DNA from: Tethya wilhelma
Lineage: Eukaryota; Porifera; Demospongiae; Tethyida; Tethyidae
Length of the DNA stretch: 64,000 bases
Assembly: GCA_964030475.1 (NCBI GenBank)
Contig: CAXIPT010000006.1
Coordinates: forward strand, 1,916,817 to 1,980,816
Direction: 5' to 3'
Shown here: positions 11,084 through 21,123 of the stretch, piece after piece
How the letters are laid out: each line of letters opens with the position of its first letter
Position numbering within the stretch: the first letter of the stretch is position 1
Position numbers and translations under genes: made by a program
The notes under the pieces: generated by a model
Databases searched by the model: none
What the model saw: only the letters and a program-made list of their open reading frames with translations
What the model was told of the DNA's origin: nothing

Positions 11084-11776
11084 ATGGTAGAAGCTCTTGT
11101 CAAGAAGAAAAGGATTCGAGCTGGTCACAGAGGGTCTGCTACTCGTATTATCAGTAATGTTGAAAAGACTCTTTCTGCAGAAGCAGTGGACACCGCTAAG
11201 CTCGAACTATTGAAACTGACTCTCAATGAGAAGCTGAAAGCACTTACGAAATTGGATGAGGAAATAGTAGACCTCACCGAGGATGAAACAGCGTTGGCGG
11301 ACGAAATCAGTCAAGCCGACGAATTCAAGGAATGTATTTATGCTGCAATAGTCAATATCGACAGAGCTACTCTAGCTCCGCCCACTCCACCCAAGCTTGA
11401 AGACTCAGTATCTATGGAGCGTGGATCAGTGAAGGTGCATCCAAGCTATGAGATTGCAGTTTCGAAGGTGAAACTCCCAAAGTTGACCTTAAAGCCCTTC
11501 AATGGTGACATAACGAAATGGACAACATTCTGGGAGTCGTTTGAGTCGGCCATCCACAAAAACGAAGCGTTGTCTGATGTGGACAAATTTAATTATCTGA
11601 ACTCGCTGTTGGAACGTACAGCTCGAGAAGCAATTTCTGGCCTTTCTCTAACGTCTGCCAATTATAAGGAAGCAATCACAATCCTTGAGAAGAGATTTGG
11701 CAGTAAGCAGCAAATCATTAGCAAGCACATGGACATTTTGCTCAGCATGCATGGAGGCTGTCACATCGTCACATAA
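11084..11776 (+). pseudogene. BEL/Pao gag-like region (DUF1759)
   Basis: The 230-codon frame has a coiled-coil-like N-terminal half, then the typical BEL/Pao gag stretch (KLPKLTLKPFNGD, then WTTFWESFESAI and FNYLNSLL). It stops at 11,776. The family's next segment (a SLKSLGVD-like block) is readable in other frames between 11,760 and 11,965, so at least one frameshift and an in-frame stop interrupt it. Confidence 0.8.
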
Positions 11777-11966
11777 TGTCAAAGCATTGAGTCGCCTCTG
11801 ACAATGTTGAGTCAAACATCAGGAGCTTGAAGTCACTTGGAGTTGACTCTAAAACGTATGGAAGTCTGCTTACACCAGTTCTCTTGAGCAAATTGCCAGC
11901 CGATCTGCGACTATTATTAGTCGAGAAATTTCAGAAGAAAATTAGAAATTAGATTCACTACTGGAA

Positions 11967-13523
11967 GTGGTGGAAAGAGAGGTAGTGGCAAGAGAAAGGG
12001 TTGCCCCCAATCACCCGCAGCAATCTCAAAGATCAGAAAAATCGCTTGCCCCAGCAACATCAAGTGCAATGGCATTAGTTTCAGGGGCTAACACTACCAT
12101 CTCATGTTGTTATTGTCAGAATGATCATTCTTCAAATAAATGCAAAGTTGTGTCACTTGTTGAAGAACGTAAACAAATACTCAGAAAGAGTGGTCGTTGT
12201 TTCACATGTTTGAGAAAAGGTCACATGAGTCGCACATGTCGATCACCAAACAAATGCCAAAATTGTGGCGGCACTAGCATTTGTTCAAGAAACAATGTAC
12301 AAGAACAGGCGCCTCGACAAGCACAAGTATCGAACGAACCTACACAGGTTCCCAAAGGGGCAACAGCAGCAACTATTCCATCTAATGCTCAACAAGGCTT
12401 GAATCCTCATGCTGCAACTTTTGATGCAAAGAGTACTCCATCTGTTACTCTATTTACTGAGGCAAACAAGACAGTGTTGCTGCAGACAGCATTGGCTGAG
12501 TTGTACCACCCTTGCAATCCAAATGCCACACTCACGATACGACTTGTGTTTGATAGCGGAAGCCAACACTCTTACATCACCAAACAAGCAAGTGATGCAT
12601 TGAGTCTTCAGTCAGAGAGCGAGCACCGTCTATCAATTGCCGCCTTTGGCTCCAAGAGAGGTGATTCACAATTGTGTGAAGTTGTGCGAGTCAGAGTAAG
12701 GTTGGAGCATGAAAGAGACAAAGAGTTAATGTTATTCAAGGTTTCACATATTTGTGATCCCTTAAATGCCCAGCCAATTTCCTTATGTGCAAAGGAACAC
12801 AGTCACCTCTCGAGGCTTGACCTGGCAGATGTGTCGAATGGTGAGACACAATTGAACATAGACGTGTTGATTGGTGCAGACTACTACTGGGACTTCACCA
12901 CTGGCAAAATATGCCGTGGAACAAGTGGTCCTGTAGCCATACAGACAAAGTTAGGATGGGTGCTCTCAGGCCCCACGCTTGTCAAAGGACAACCGACGTC
13001 AGCAGTGAGTCTTATTGCAACACATGCATTAAGAATTGATTCGGAACCTTGTAGCAACAAGGAATTGGAAGACGCACTGCAATCCTTTTGGAGACTTGAG
13101 ACGTTGGGAGTCACTGAGCCAGATAAGTCACCTCTTGAAGAGTTCGAAAACAGCATTCAATTCAAGGAAGGTCGATATGAGGTCACTCTGCCATGGAAAG
13201 ATGCATATGCAACCTTATCAACCAACTACAATTTGAGTTTGAAAAGGTTAAAAGGTCTTCTTTATCGACTCAGACAAAATCCAACGGTCTTGCAAGAGTA
13301 CAACGCCATCATCCAAGATCAAATATCCAAGGGCATTGTACAAATAGTCCAACCTGAAGAAGTCAACAAACCAAATGACAACTTAAGGGTGCATTACCTA
13401 CCACATCATGCGGTAATCCGTCGTGATCGAGACACTACTAAGGTGAGAGTAGTGTATGATGCATCTGCTCGAACAAGTGGACCATCCTTGAATGATTTGT
13501 CTGTATACTGGGCCCAAGTTTAA
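11967..13523 (+). pseudogene. BEL/Pao zinc knuckles, aspartic protease and start of reverse transcriptase
   Basis: Two Cys-rich motifs (CYCQNDHSSNKC and CFTCLRKGHMSRTC) come first. A protease-like FDSGSQHS at about 12,549 follows, with ALIGADYYW-like context near 12,870. The N-terminal fingers of the reverse transcriptase occupy 13,380-13,500. A single extra T at about 13,496-13,500 moves the continuation into the frame used by the next segment. Confidence 0.85.
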
Positions 13524-14388
13524 CCAAAAGATTCTTGACATCTTGATAAGATTTCGTACTCACAGAGTCGCCTTTACTGCCGACATTGAGAAAGCATTCT
13601 TAATGATCTCGATAGCAGAACGAGACAGAGACGTTCTTCGTTTCCTATGGGTTGAGGACACAGCACAAGTCCCACCCAAGATCATCACTCTAAGATTCAC
13701 ACGAGTGGTGTTTGGTGTATGTTCGAGTCCATTCTTGTTGAATGCCACCATTAAACACCACATGGAGAGTTTTGCAACCATACATCCAGAGTTGGTGTCC
13801 GACTTCCTCAGCTCCATATACGTTGATGATGTGGTGTTCGGAGCTAGTGATGAAGAGAAGGCGTACGAGATGTACAGCAACTCAAAGAAAATATTAAAGA
13901 AAGGATCCTTCAATCTGAGAAAGTTCACAACAAATTCTTTAAGGCTTCAAGAAAGAATAAATTCTGCTGAAGGTACAGTTCAGCAAGGATGCCAAGAAAC
14001 AAATAGTGATCCAGATGAGACCTATGCAAAGTCCATGCTAGGAAGCACACAACAGTCACAACCAGGAGAACAGAAGGTTCTCGGAGTGACATGGGTTGTC
14101 TCTGCTGACCAATTTCGCTTTGAATTCACTACCCTTTCCAGGGCAGCTGCAGAGCTGGAGCCAACCAAGAGAAATGTCATTAGTCTCATTGGAAGAATTT
14201 ACGACCCATTGGGGTACCTAGCCCCAGTCACCATTCGGTTCAAGATGTTAATGCAGGAGTTATGCAAGTCGAAGATTGATTGGGATCAACGTCTTGAAGG
14301 GTCAATTGCAAGTAAATGGCAAGCATTCATTGCTGATCTCCAACGAGCTCCTCCAATTTCAATACCTCGGAGTTATTTCCACAAGTAA
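13492..14388 (+). pseudogene. BEL/Pao reverse transcriptase palm and Pao linker
   Basis: It contains the catalytic YVDD at 13,819-13,830, and FGVCSSPFLLNATI upstream. The Pao-type block (KVLGVTWV, then RIYDPLGYLAPV) starts at about 14,075. The frame ends at a stop created by inverted sequence starting near 14,381. Confidence 0.85.
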
Positions 14389-14463
14389 ACCACAGCAGCA
14401 TAGGCACCAACAGATGCATCACAAAATCCTTGCAATAAGCTTGAGTTCACTGTTCCAGTTACA
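14381..14463 (-). other. Micro-inversion inside the retrotransposon RNase H
   Basis: Read on the minus strand, these roughly 80 bases encode the missing RNase H segment with the family motif GFCDAS. On the plus strand they give stops. The flanking plus-strand sequence matches the domain on both sides, so the block has been inverted in place. Breakpoints are uncertain by a few bases. Confidence 0.75.
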
Positions 14464-15246
14464 TTGAGCATTGAAACGGACACAGGAATTTACATCAAGT
14501 TTGTAGTCTCTAAGACACGAGTAGCTCCCATTCAAGGTCTAACAATCCCAAGACTGGAGTTACTGTCAGCACTCTTACTGGCCCGTCTCATATCAACTAC
14601 AACGCAGAGTTTGTCTGCACTGCTAACACTTTCTCAGCCAAAATGTTACACAGATTCAAAGGTCACCCTGTTCTGGATACAGGGACTGGAGAAGGAGTGG
14701 AAGCCCTTTGTCCAAAACAGAGTCAACGAAATCCGTAAACTGACGGCTACTGACTCTTGGAATCACTGTTGTGGAAAAGACAACCCAGCAGATATTCCGT
14801 CACGAGGCACCAGTCCTCTTGAACTGTCCAGTCACATGTTGTGGAAGAATGGATCAGATTGGCTAAGAAGAACCATTGAAAACACAGCTGACTCAAAGCT
14901 GCATCAACATTTGGATGAGATGCCGGAGGAATGTGTCAAAGAGTTGAAGACCAAACAGCAGAACCCCATCCACAGTCTGTTAACATTGGATCAACTCACT
15001 GGTATTGGACACATCATCAGATGTGAAGATCATAGTTCCCTTTCTCGGCTCTTAAGGGTGACAGCATACGTCCTGAAGTTCATAGACCTGCTCAAGAGAA
15101 GGTCAAGAGTGTCGGAACCGAATCAAAACGACACCTCGTTGCAGTCAAGTGATCTTACCAGAGCAGAGAGGTTATGGATTAAAGAATCTCAGTCCATGTT
15201 GATGCAAGACAAACACTTTGAGAGGCCATTTATAGACCCTTTCTGA
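14464..15246 (+). pseudogene. BEL/Pao RNase H remainder, integrase missing
   Basis: It carries the RNase H landmarks TIPRLELLSALLLARL, YTDSKVTLFWI and NPADIPSRG. The 5' part of the domain is supplied by the inverted segment at about 14,381-14,463. The frame stops at 15,246 before any H2C2 or integrase sequence, so the 3' end of the element is gone. Confidence 0.8.
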
Positions 15247-15602
15247 CCTAAAAAATGTTTGAAACAGACTCTACTATTACCTGGTCCGTTTATAATACTT
15301 GAAGCCAACAGCTGAATTGACTGTATCGATAAATGAGCGTCCTTGCTCTGGAAAAATCACAAAAACTCGCTCAACGATAAATATTGGTAGAAATTTATTA
15401 GCGAATCTTCTCTGAACTATACTAAAGCCAATCAATCTCCAGATAGAATCACTACTGCTATCAATCAATCTTCTCAATACTTTTACGATGTGAGTTCAAG
15501 GTGCACTAATCGAATAATGACGTCAAAATATACGGACGTTACACGATAGTATGCAAAATTATCAGAAATTGGATAATTATGCGCATGCGCAAACAGTGTG
15601 TA
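15247..15602. other. Stretch without recognised gene
   Basis: This follows the truncated retrotransposon. No LTR match is visible. It contains GCATGCGCA near 15,583 and leads into a GCCTGGGAACGAGGCT repeat end at about 15,618-15,638. Confidence 0.4.
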
Positions 15603-15639
15603 CCAGGCCCTCTCTTTTGGGCCTGGGAACGAGGCTACC

Positions 15640-15912
15640 ATAGTGCCATTTTTGTTCTGCTAACGTACGTACTTACGTACGTACTTACTAACTGACTTAC
15701 TTGAAAACGATTTCCAGAGAACCAGAATGTGTTGAGCCAACTTTGACAGCACAAAGTAAGTTCTTTTCATGGGTAGTACATTCCTTTATACTCATTTCAA
15801 TCTCAAATAGCCCTAAACAAAAACTAGAAAGCTTTGAAACTTAGTGTATAAATTCATGTACTACAAAGCAGCCATCTTTGTACGTAGAGTTCAAAGGTCA
15901 TTATCCACGTGG
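15640..15912 (+). repeat. Repeat family C, partial copy
   Basis: Closely matches 57,711-57,962 in the same direction and 25,015-25,260 in reverse. Landmarks are ACTTGAAAACGATTTCCAGA, GTTGAGCCAACTTTGACA and GGTCATTATCCACGTGG. The copy is cut at its right edge by the N at 15,913. Confidence 0.85.
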
Positions 15913-15913
15913 N

Positions 15914-16128
15914 TGTTGAGTATTTTGTCTGTATATGTACTTAGAGTGGTTGAAAGTAAAGTTGAAAAAAAAGTGTATCTTGGTAAATTGTTACAAGTTT
16001 TTCTTTCATTAAAATTGATTAGTTAGTGCATGCATATTTTTACTACCACTATATACACTGTACTGTAGTCTTATCAATTATATGCTATGGTTGTCTGTTA
16101 TTATTGTTTCAGATGTACATTAGAGAAT
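15914..16128 (+). repeat. Diverged copy of the astacin gene's upstream region
   Basis: The order of landmarks (TGAGTATTTTGT, TTGAAAGTAAAGT, TTACTA, CATTAGAGAAT) repeats that at 20,188-20,400, directly upstream of the astacin start codon. The gene body expected to the left is missing at the contig join (N at 15,913). Confidence 0.6.
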
Positions 16129-16640
16129 ATTTTTCTTTTTACGATTTAGCCATTCCTGTGTCTCATTACATTTCCAATGTTTTTTTTACTTGTAATATTT
16201 TAGTTAACAAGCTAGAATCTCTTAGTTGTATAGACTCATTCAGTGTTTCATTTAGAAAAATTCCGAAGGGGGAGCTAAATAATACTTAAAACTTTTCGGG
16301 GCAAGCAAAAGAGCATTAGACACCACACCATCTAGGGGGTCTGGGGGCATGCCCCCCCAGAATTTTTTTTAATTTTAGATCACCTTTCGAACGTCCAATA
16401 TTATTCATATTACAGATTTATTATTACATGTTAAACATGTATGCAATACGTACACTGTATGTTCAACAGCTAGAGTTTCATGTCTTGTACATAGTATGCT
16501 GCGTACTGTATAACAATAATTTTAATGGTTTATTGATATAGTTCTTGTTTCTTGCAAAGACTATAATATCCTTTTATTGTAGTTCACTCTCTATTGACAA
16601 TACTGTAAAAAAATTGTCCTTTTCTGTGTGATCACTGTTT
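16129..16640. other. Repeat remnants downstream of the astacin gene
   Basis: About 16,130-16,195 is a single arm of MITE family A (ATTTAGCCATTCCTGTGTCT). At 16,333-16,372 the GC-rich block around GGGGGCATGCCCCCCC matches one near the left end of the hAT element at 52,680-52,708, suggesting a hAT-end remnant. The rest is AT-rich and unassigned. Confidence 0.5.
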
Positions 16641-17089
16641 TCAGCGACTCCACCAGTTCCATCCTCCATTGTTTCCATTACCACCACCTCCTCCTCCTGT
16701 TTGTGTGGGTGTGAGTGTGTTTATGCCCATCCTTTTATATAATTCTAGCTGCTTTTAAGTGCATTTCATTGTTGCCTGATAATACGCTCTCCCCTAGTAA
16801 TACTTATGGGCATACTTCAATATTTCGATACAGCGTACATTACTCTTAGCTTCTAGTATACCTACATGTGCTCACCATTGCAGTAGGCCCTCTTCAAGTG
16901 TTGTATATCAGTCTGAGACAGCCCTTCTCTCTGTCCCAGTCTCACTCCCCTCCTTTCTCTAGCTGTGATCACAGGGATTCTTTCATCAATGGCAAAGTCG
17001 AAGGCTCCGTAGTGCATGATGGAGTTGAAGTCGTATTGGAGGTTGTGAACCTCTGCACCACGTCTGATGTTGAAGTTGTGTTGCATGTC

Positions 17090-17131
<42 letters not shown>

Positions 17132-20100
17132 NAAAACTTTCCTAAATTATCCTTAAGTCTAAAAAACTGAAAATTACACGTGGCAATAACATCCCCCCAC
17201 ACACAATATATGCAGTATGGTGCCCATTTGTACTGTATGTTATGTACAGAGAATTTTGTGAATAAATCTCGCTGTGTTGCCTGGATCATGATCCACAAAA
17301 TTAGCAACTCTCTGTCAAACTTTTCCTATTTCCTGCCTACTGAAATGAAATGGCACCAAGGTGCTGAACCTTTGGTGCGATAGCAATATGCAGTATATGA
17401 TCGATGATACATGGTCACAATGAGGTAAATCGGCTCAATGATACCATTTAGTAGTCTTGAATCGTGAGCTTGAGGACACCAAGCATACATAGATAGGCTA
17501 CATAGAAAATCTGCAACCAATATGGTCACTAGTGATGAGCTGATTAGCTATCTTCGTTTGCAAGGTATATCTCTGGAACAGCGATGTGACTGAACCAGAT
17601 CACCTTTCATGCACAACTGAGTTTCAACAAAAACTTGCTTACAATATACCAAAACAGCATGCTTAAGAAGAGTATAGAGTGTTATTGCTCGCTAATCTCA
17701 GCTCTTTCTGACATCAATAGAAACATTTATCTTTCAGTCTATTCTAAATAACGCACACTAACAAATACACATGATTAGCAGGCGTAGCCTCAAAGCTTAG
17801 TGCTCAGAGACACTGAAAGCTTCAGATCTCAGGAACTGCATGCTTTTGCAAAATACTACGTGTAAATTTTTTAGATAAATTCAAATATTTTACCTCGGTA
17901 TGCCCCTTTTGAAGACTATAGCTGTCGTTCATTAGATATAGTTGGAACAAACACACACACACACACACACACACAGAAAAAACGACTACCGTAACCCTTG
18001 CTGCCCATGTGCGCCAAGGGTTAGCTAGAGATACACCTGTTTAGGTGAAGAAGTGTTTAGCCATACAAAATATTATTTTAGTTATGGAGCTGTATTGAAT
18101 CTCTTAGTTGTATGACTCTTTGCTACATTGTTGGTAAGTTTTTTTAGCTAGACATAGCTGGATAATATTGGACGTTTTGTTCTCGAGGACCTTCTTTGGC
18201 ATAAGGACCGAAAGGTCCAATATTGTTTATTAAAATAAGGTCATGAATTCTATTCACAATCTCTTTTGGTCCTATATATATTGCTTACCCATTTTGACAT
18301 TATCGATGTTGATGGTGACAAATTGGTCTCGATCTGGTCTGTTTTGCTCGTGGAATCGCCCCAAGGCATGAAATATCTCATGGATCGCAATTCCTTTAGT
18401 GTCACACCCAAAGTTTTGGATTGAAATATCTTGTCTACCTCCTATTCTTCCTACTAAGGACCAGCAACTGTTTGTGTGTGCAGGTGTACATGTAACAATG
18501 GGTACATGTACATAGTCTTATAACTACCAGTACCAAAGAATATTTAAATGCGCTTTTTTTATTCTGTGGTATAATTGTTATTGAATACTGTATCTGCATG
18601 TGATTTGTGCAGTCTGATTTCCAACAACAGTTATTGTCTGATGCAACTTTACAGCCCACAATCCCTAAAAAGAGTTTCTTATTGTTTTTGAACCTTCACA
18701 TATCTACAAGACTTAAAGGAATGGCTTATTTGTAGGCTTGTTACTGTCTACAGTGGCTTCAAATTTTCGTGGCATAAAAGTTTGTGAAAAGTCTGTCTTT
18801 GCTCTTTAGAACTAGAATCACAATCTCTAGAATAATATCGCCATTTACACCTTTCTAAATTTTCCTAGAGAAAAGTTTCTTATTAGAATATTATGGTCCA
18901 AGCACAATATTTGTAAAAATATTGTGCTACGAAAATTTGGAACCATATACAACCATATTTATAAGTGAATATTCAAGATCATCCAAATAGTTTTTAGTTT
19001 TTACTAACCCACTGCCACTGAAGAATCTAACAAAGGCTCTCTCCCTCTCTCTCCTCTTGAAGCTCACACAGCCTCCAGTCTGTTGCTGGATCTCCTCCAT
19101 AGCACTGTCAATGGCCTGCCTGCCTCTAAGACCTGGGGGGTGTACAGTATGACATACACATGAAGTTGCTCAGAAACTGCGTGCACATATATTTTGTCCT
19201 TGGAACTGTCAAATGCTACATATGAGCAATACACTAAATTCATTTTAAAACCATTGCTATTAAAATTTTTATATTTAGGTAATGATTTGTAATGACCAAC
19301 TAAATTTATAGGGTTAGTGCATTGTTAGCATTTTGTTGCACAATTTTGCAGTGTGTACTGTACCAGTCTTGTAACCTACCCAGTGACCCGTCCAGCTCAT
19401 ATGGTACCACTCCTCCAGGCCACCTGGTATAGGGTTCCTTCCAGGCTTGTTCCAAGAGCCCTTCTCCTGCCCCACCCTCCATGACCTCCTTCTGTTCCTC
19501 TGTCAGGACTATGTCACCTTCAAACAGCAGGCTAGCCACACCCACCTCTGAGTGTAGGGAAGACAAGACAAGACAAGCAAAAAAAGAATGACTATACAAA
19601 TATATAGTATAGTATTGGAAATACTTGAAAATTTTTTACTTGTCCTTATAAAATCAATCCCAAACCTAAAGGAACCAGTGCAGCAAGTGTCTATAGTAAA
19701 GTGGCAAATAGCCAAACCACTCAGGTATCTATAGCCTTGAGAACATGTGCATTATAATCCTGGCTAACTTAGAGATTATACAGTATAACAAGAAAGAGAA
19801 TTATTTAAAAAAATAAAATACAGTTCATATTTATGACATTGTTCTGTTGTTAATAAGCTGCCTTGATGTACCTGTAGACTTAGAGTCTTCAAAATCTATT
19901 CTCTGTAACAATAATTATGGACTAGTAAACCAGAACAGAAAATGTCTGATTCACGATACTTATACCACTATGCTCACCCTCGTTCACGTCCTGTTCATCA
20001 ACAATTTCATCATTGGAGGCCACACTGCTAGAGGCTCTTAGCTTGTGCTGTGATGGCCACACCACTCTCCCTGACCCAGTGGAGAGCAGGGAGAAGGCAA

Positions 20101-20164
20101 CAATGGCTGCCACTGTCACTAGCACCATAGTACTTGGTGTAGAGCAAGAGACACTGCCCATCAT
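16641..20164 (-). CDS. Astacin-family zinc metalloprotease, six exons, complete
   Basis: Exons on the minus strand: 20164-19978, 19547-19380, 19132-19009, 18467-18289, 17088-16876 and 16696-16641. All junctions are GT-AG and keep phase, giving 308 residues. The start codon precedes a signal peptide (VLVTVAAIVAFSLL). A propeptide follows, then a mature start near WPGGVVPYELDGS. The zinc site HEIFHALGRFHE is at residues 189-200. The Met-turn SIMHYG (Met244) with the tyrosine ligand follows in exon 5. The protein is thus a secreted peptidase with all expected catalytic residues. Unlike many astacins it has no EGF, CUB or ShK module. Exon 6 instead adds a short Gly/Asn/Trp tail ending WNWWSR. Introns hold repeats D, a MITE and a (CA)n run with an N at 17,132. 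Confidence 0.9.
17748..18010 (+). repeat. Repeat family D, copy 2, in astacin intron 4
   Basis: Shares ACGCACACTA, the CAGATCTCAGGAACTGCA block, CTATAGCTGTCGTTCATTA and the internal (CA)n at about 17,949-17,973 with the copy at 8,604. It ends with GTAACCCTTGCTGCCCAT, matched in reverse at 63,894-63,921. Confidence 0.7.
18745..18945. mobile_element. Possible MITE in astacin intron 3
   Basis: CTTCAAATTTTCGTGGCA near the left and GCTACGAAAATTTGGAAC near the right are imperfect inverted repeats about 200 bp apart. No coding sequence lies between them. Confidence 0.45.
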
Positions 20165-20187
20165 TTCTGCGCGAGTGTATGAGTGTT

Positions 20188-20400
20188 CAGTATTTTGTTA
20201 CAATAGATGGACATGTACTTTGAGTTTTTGAAAGTAAAGTGGGAAAAGTGTCTGTTGGGAAATTGTTATAAGTGTTTCTTTAATTGAAAAGTTCCCATTG
20301 TTTGCTTAATCTTATTTTTACTATATATACCATTGCCAAGCTATATGCACTGATCAACTGTTGTCTGTGATTATATTGTGTCTCATGCATTAGAGAATGA
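20188..20400 (-). promoter_or_regulatory. Astacin upstream region, conserved with 15,914-16,128
   Basis: Begins 24 bp upstream of the astacin ATG and is shared in diverged form with the stretch at 15,914. It contains TATATATA-like sequence near 20,322. Retention of similarity between the two copies may reflect promoter function or only a recent duplication. Confidence 0.35.
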
Positions 20401-20649
20401 TCACTCTTTTAAACCTCACGTTCTGTCATATTCTCCGCCACATTCCCTAGACCTCTGTGTTGTTATTTTAGAGATTTTTCGTCTGTAGAAGCCTTTAGTG
20501 TGTGTACATGTGCCTCATACCTCTGCAACTACTGTATAGCTGGAAATATTGACAGTGATTTAAATGTGACAATTTAATGGTCAAAGTCCAAATCATCAAA
20601 TTTAAGTCTGCCATGGAATATTTTGGGCACCGTATATATATGAATGTAC

Positions 20650-20978
20650 TACCGTACTGGCGCGTTATTAAGCGCATGTGCTTATATTTCCACAGGAAGA
20701 AATTAGGCGCTTAACAGCGAAATGCTTATAATAACAAGATACACTGCCACGTGAGCTACGTTTCAAAGCGAGGCCAAACGAATTTTTGGAGAGCGTTATT
20801 TGAGCTTTTGTGGGTGAAGTGTTGTCTGCGTGCCCAGAAACTGATCCTTTCCCTGTGTCAATAGTGAAAATCATCATAGTGCTTAATAATGAAGTGTCAA
20901 GAGCAACAACAAGGCATGCGCTTATATTCGAGTGTGCACTTACACACAAAGTGCGCCTAATAACGTGCCAGTACGGTA
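20650..20978. mobile_element. MITE between the astacin and ZC3H14-like genes
   Basis: The inverted ends TACCGTACTGGCGCGTTATT and the complement of AATAACGTGCCAGTACGGTA differ at one base. The 329-bp unit is non-coding; a 198-codon open frame crossing it is spurious. Confidence 0.8.
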
Positions 20979-21123
20979 TTTTTCAGTATTCGAACCATCA
21001 TAAATTGACCTTCGATATTTCTGGCTATATGTACGGTACACTGTGTACTATAGTTTTGTTCATTTTCAACGCTGTATCACCCATCTCTTTACTCTCACAT
21101 TTGTCAATTCTCTCTCCCCCCAG

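Larger units (their letters stand above)
10775..15246 (+). mobile_element. BEL/Pao LTR retrotransposon, truncated and decayed
   Basis: Gag and pol parts follow in canonical BEL/Pao order: gag-like DUF1759, CCHC knuckles, DUF1758-type aspartic protease, reverse transcriptase with YVDD, the Pao-specific linker and RNase H. The integrase is absent. Reading frames change between gag and the knuckles, near 13,498 and around 14,380-14,463. An old inactive copy; no repaired reading is attempted here. Confidence 0.85.
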
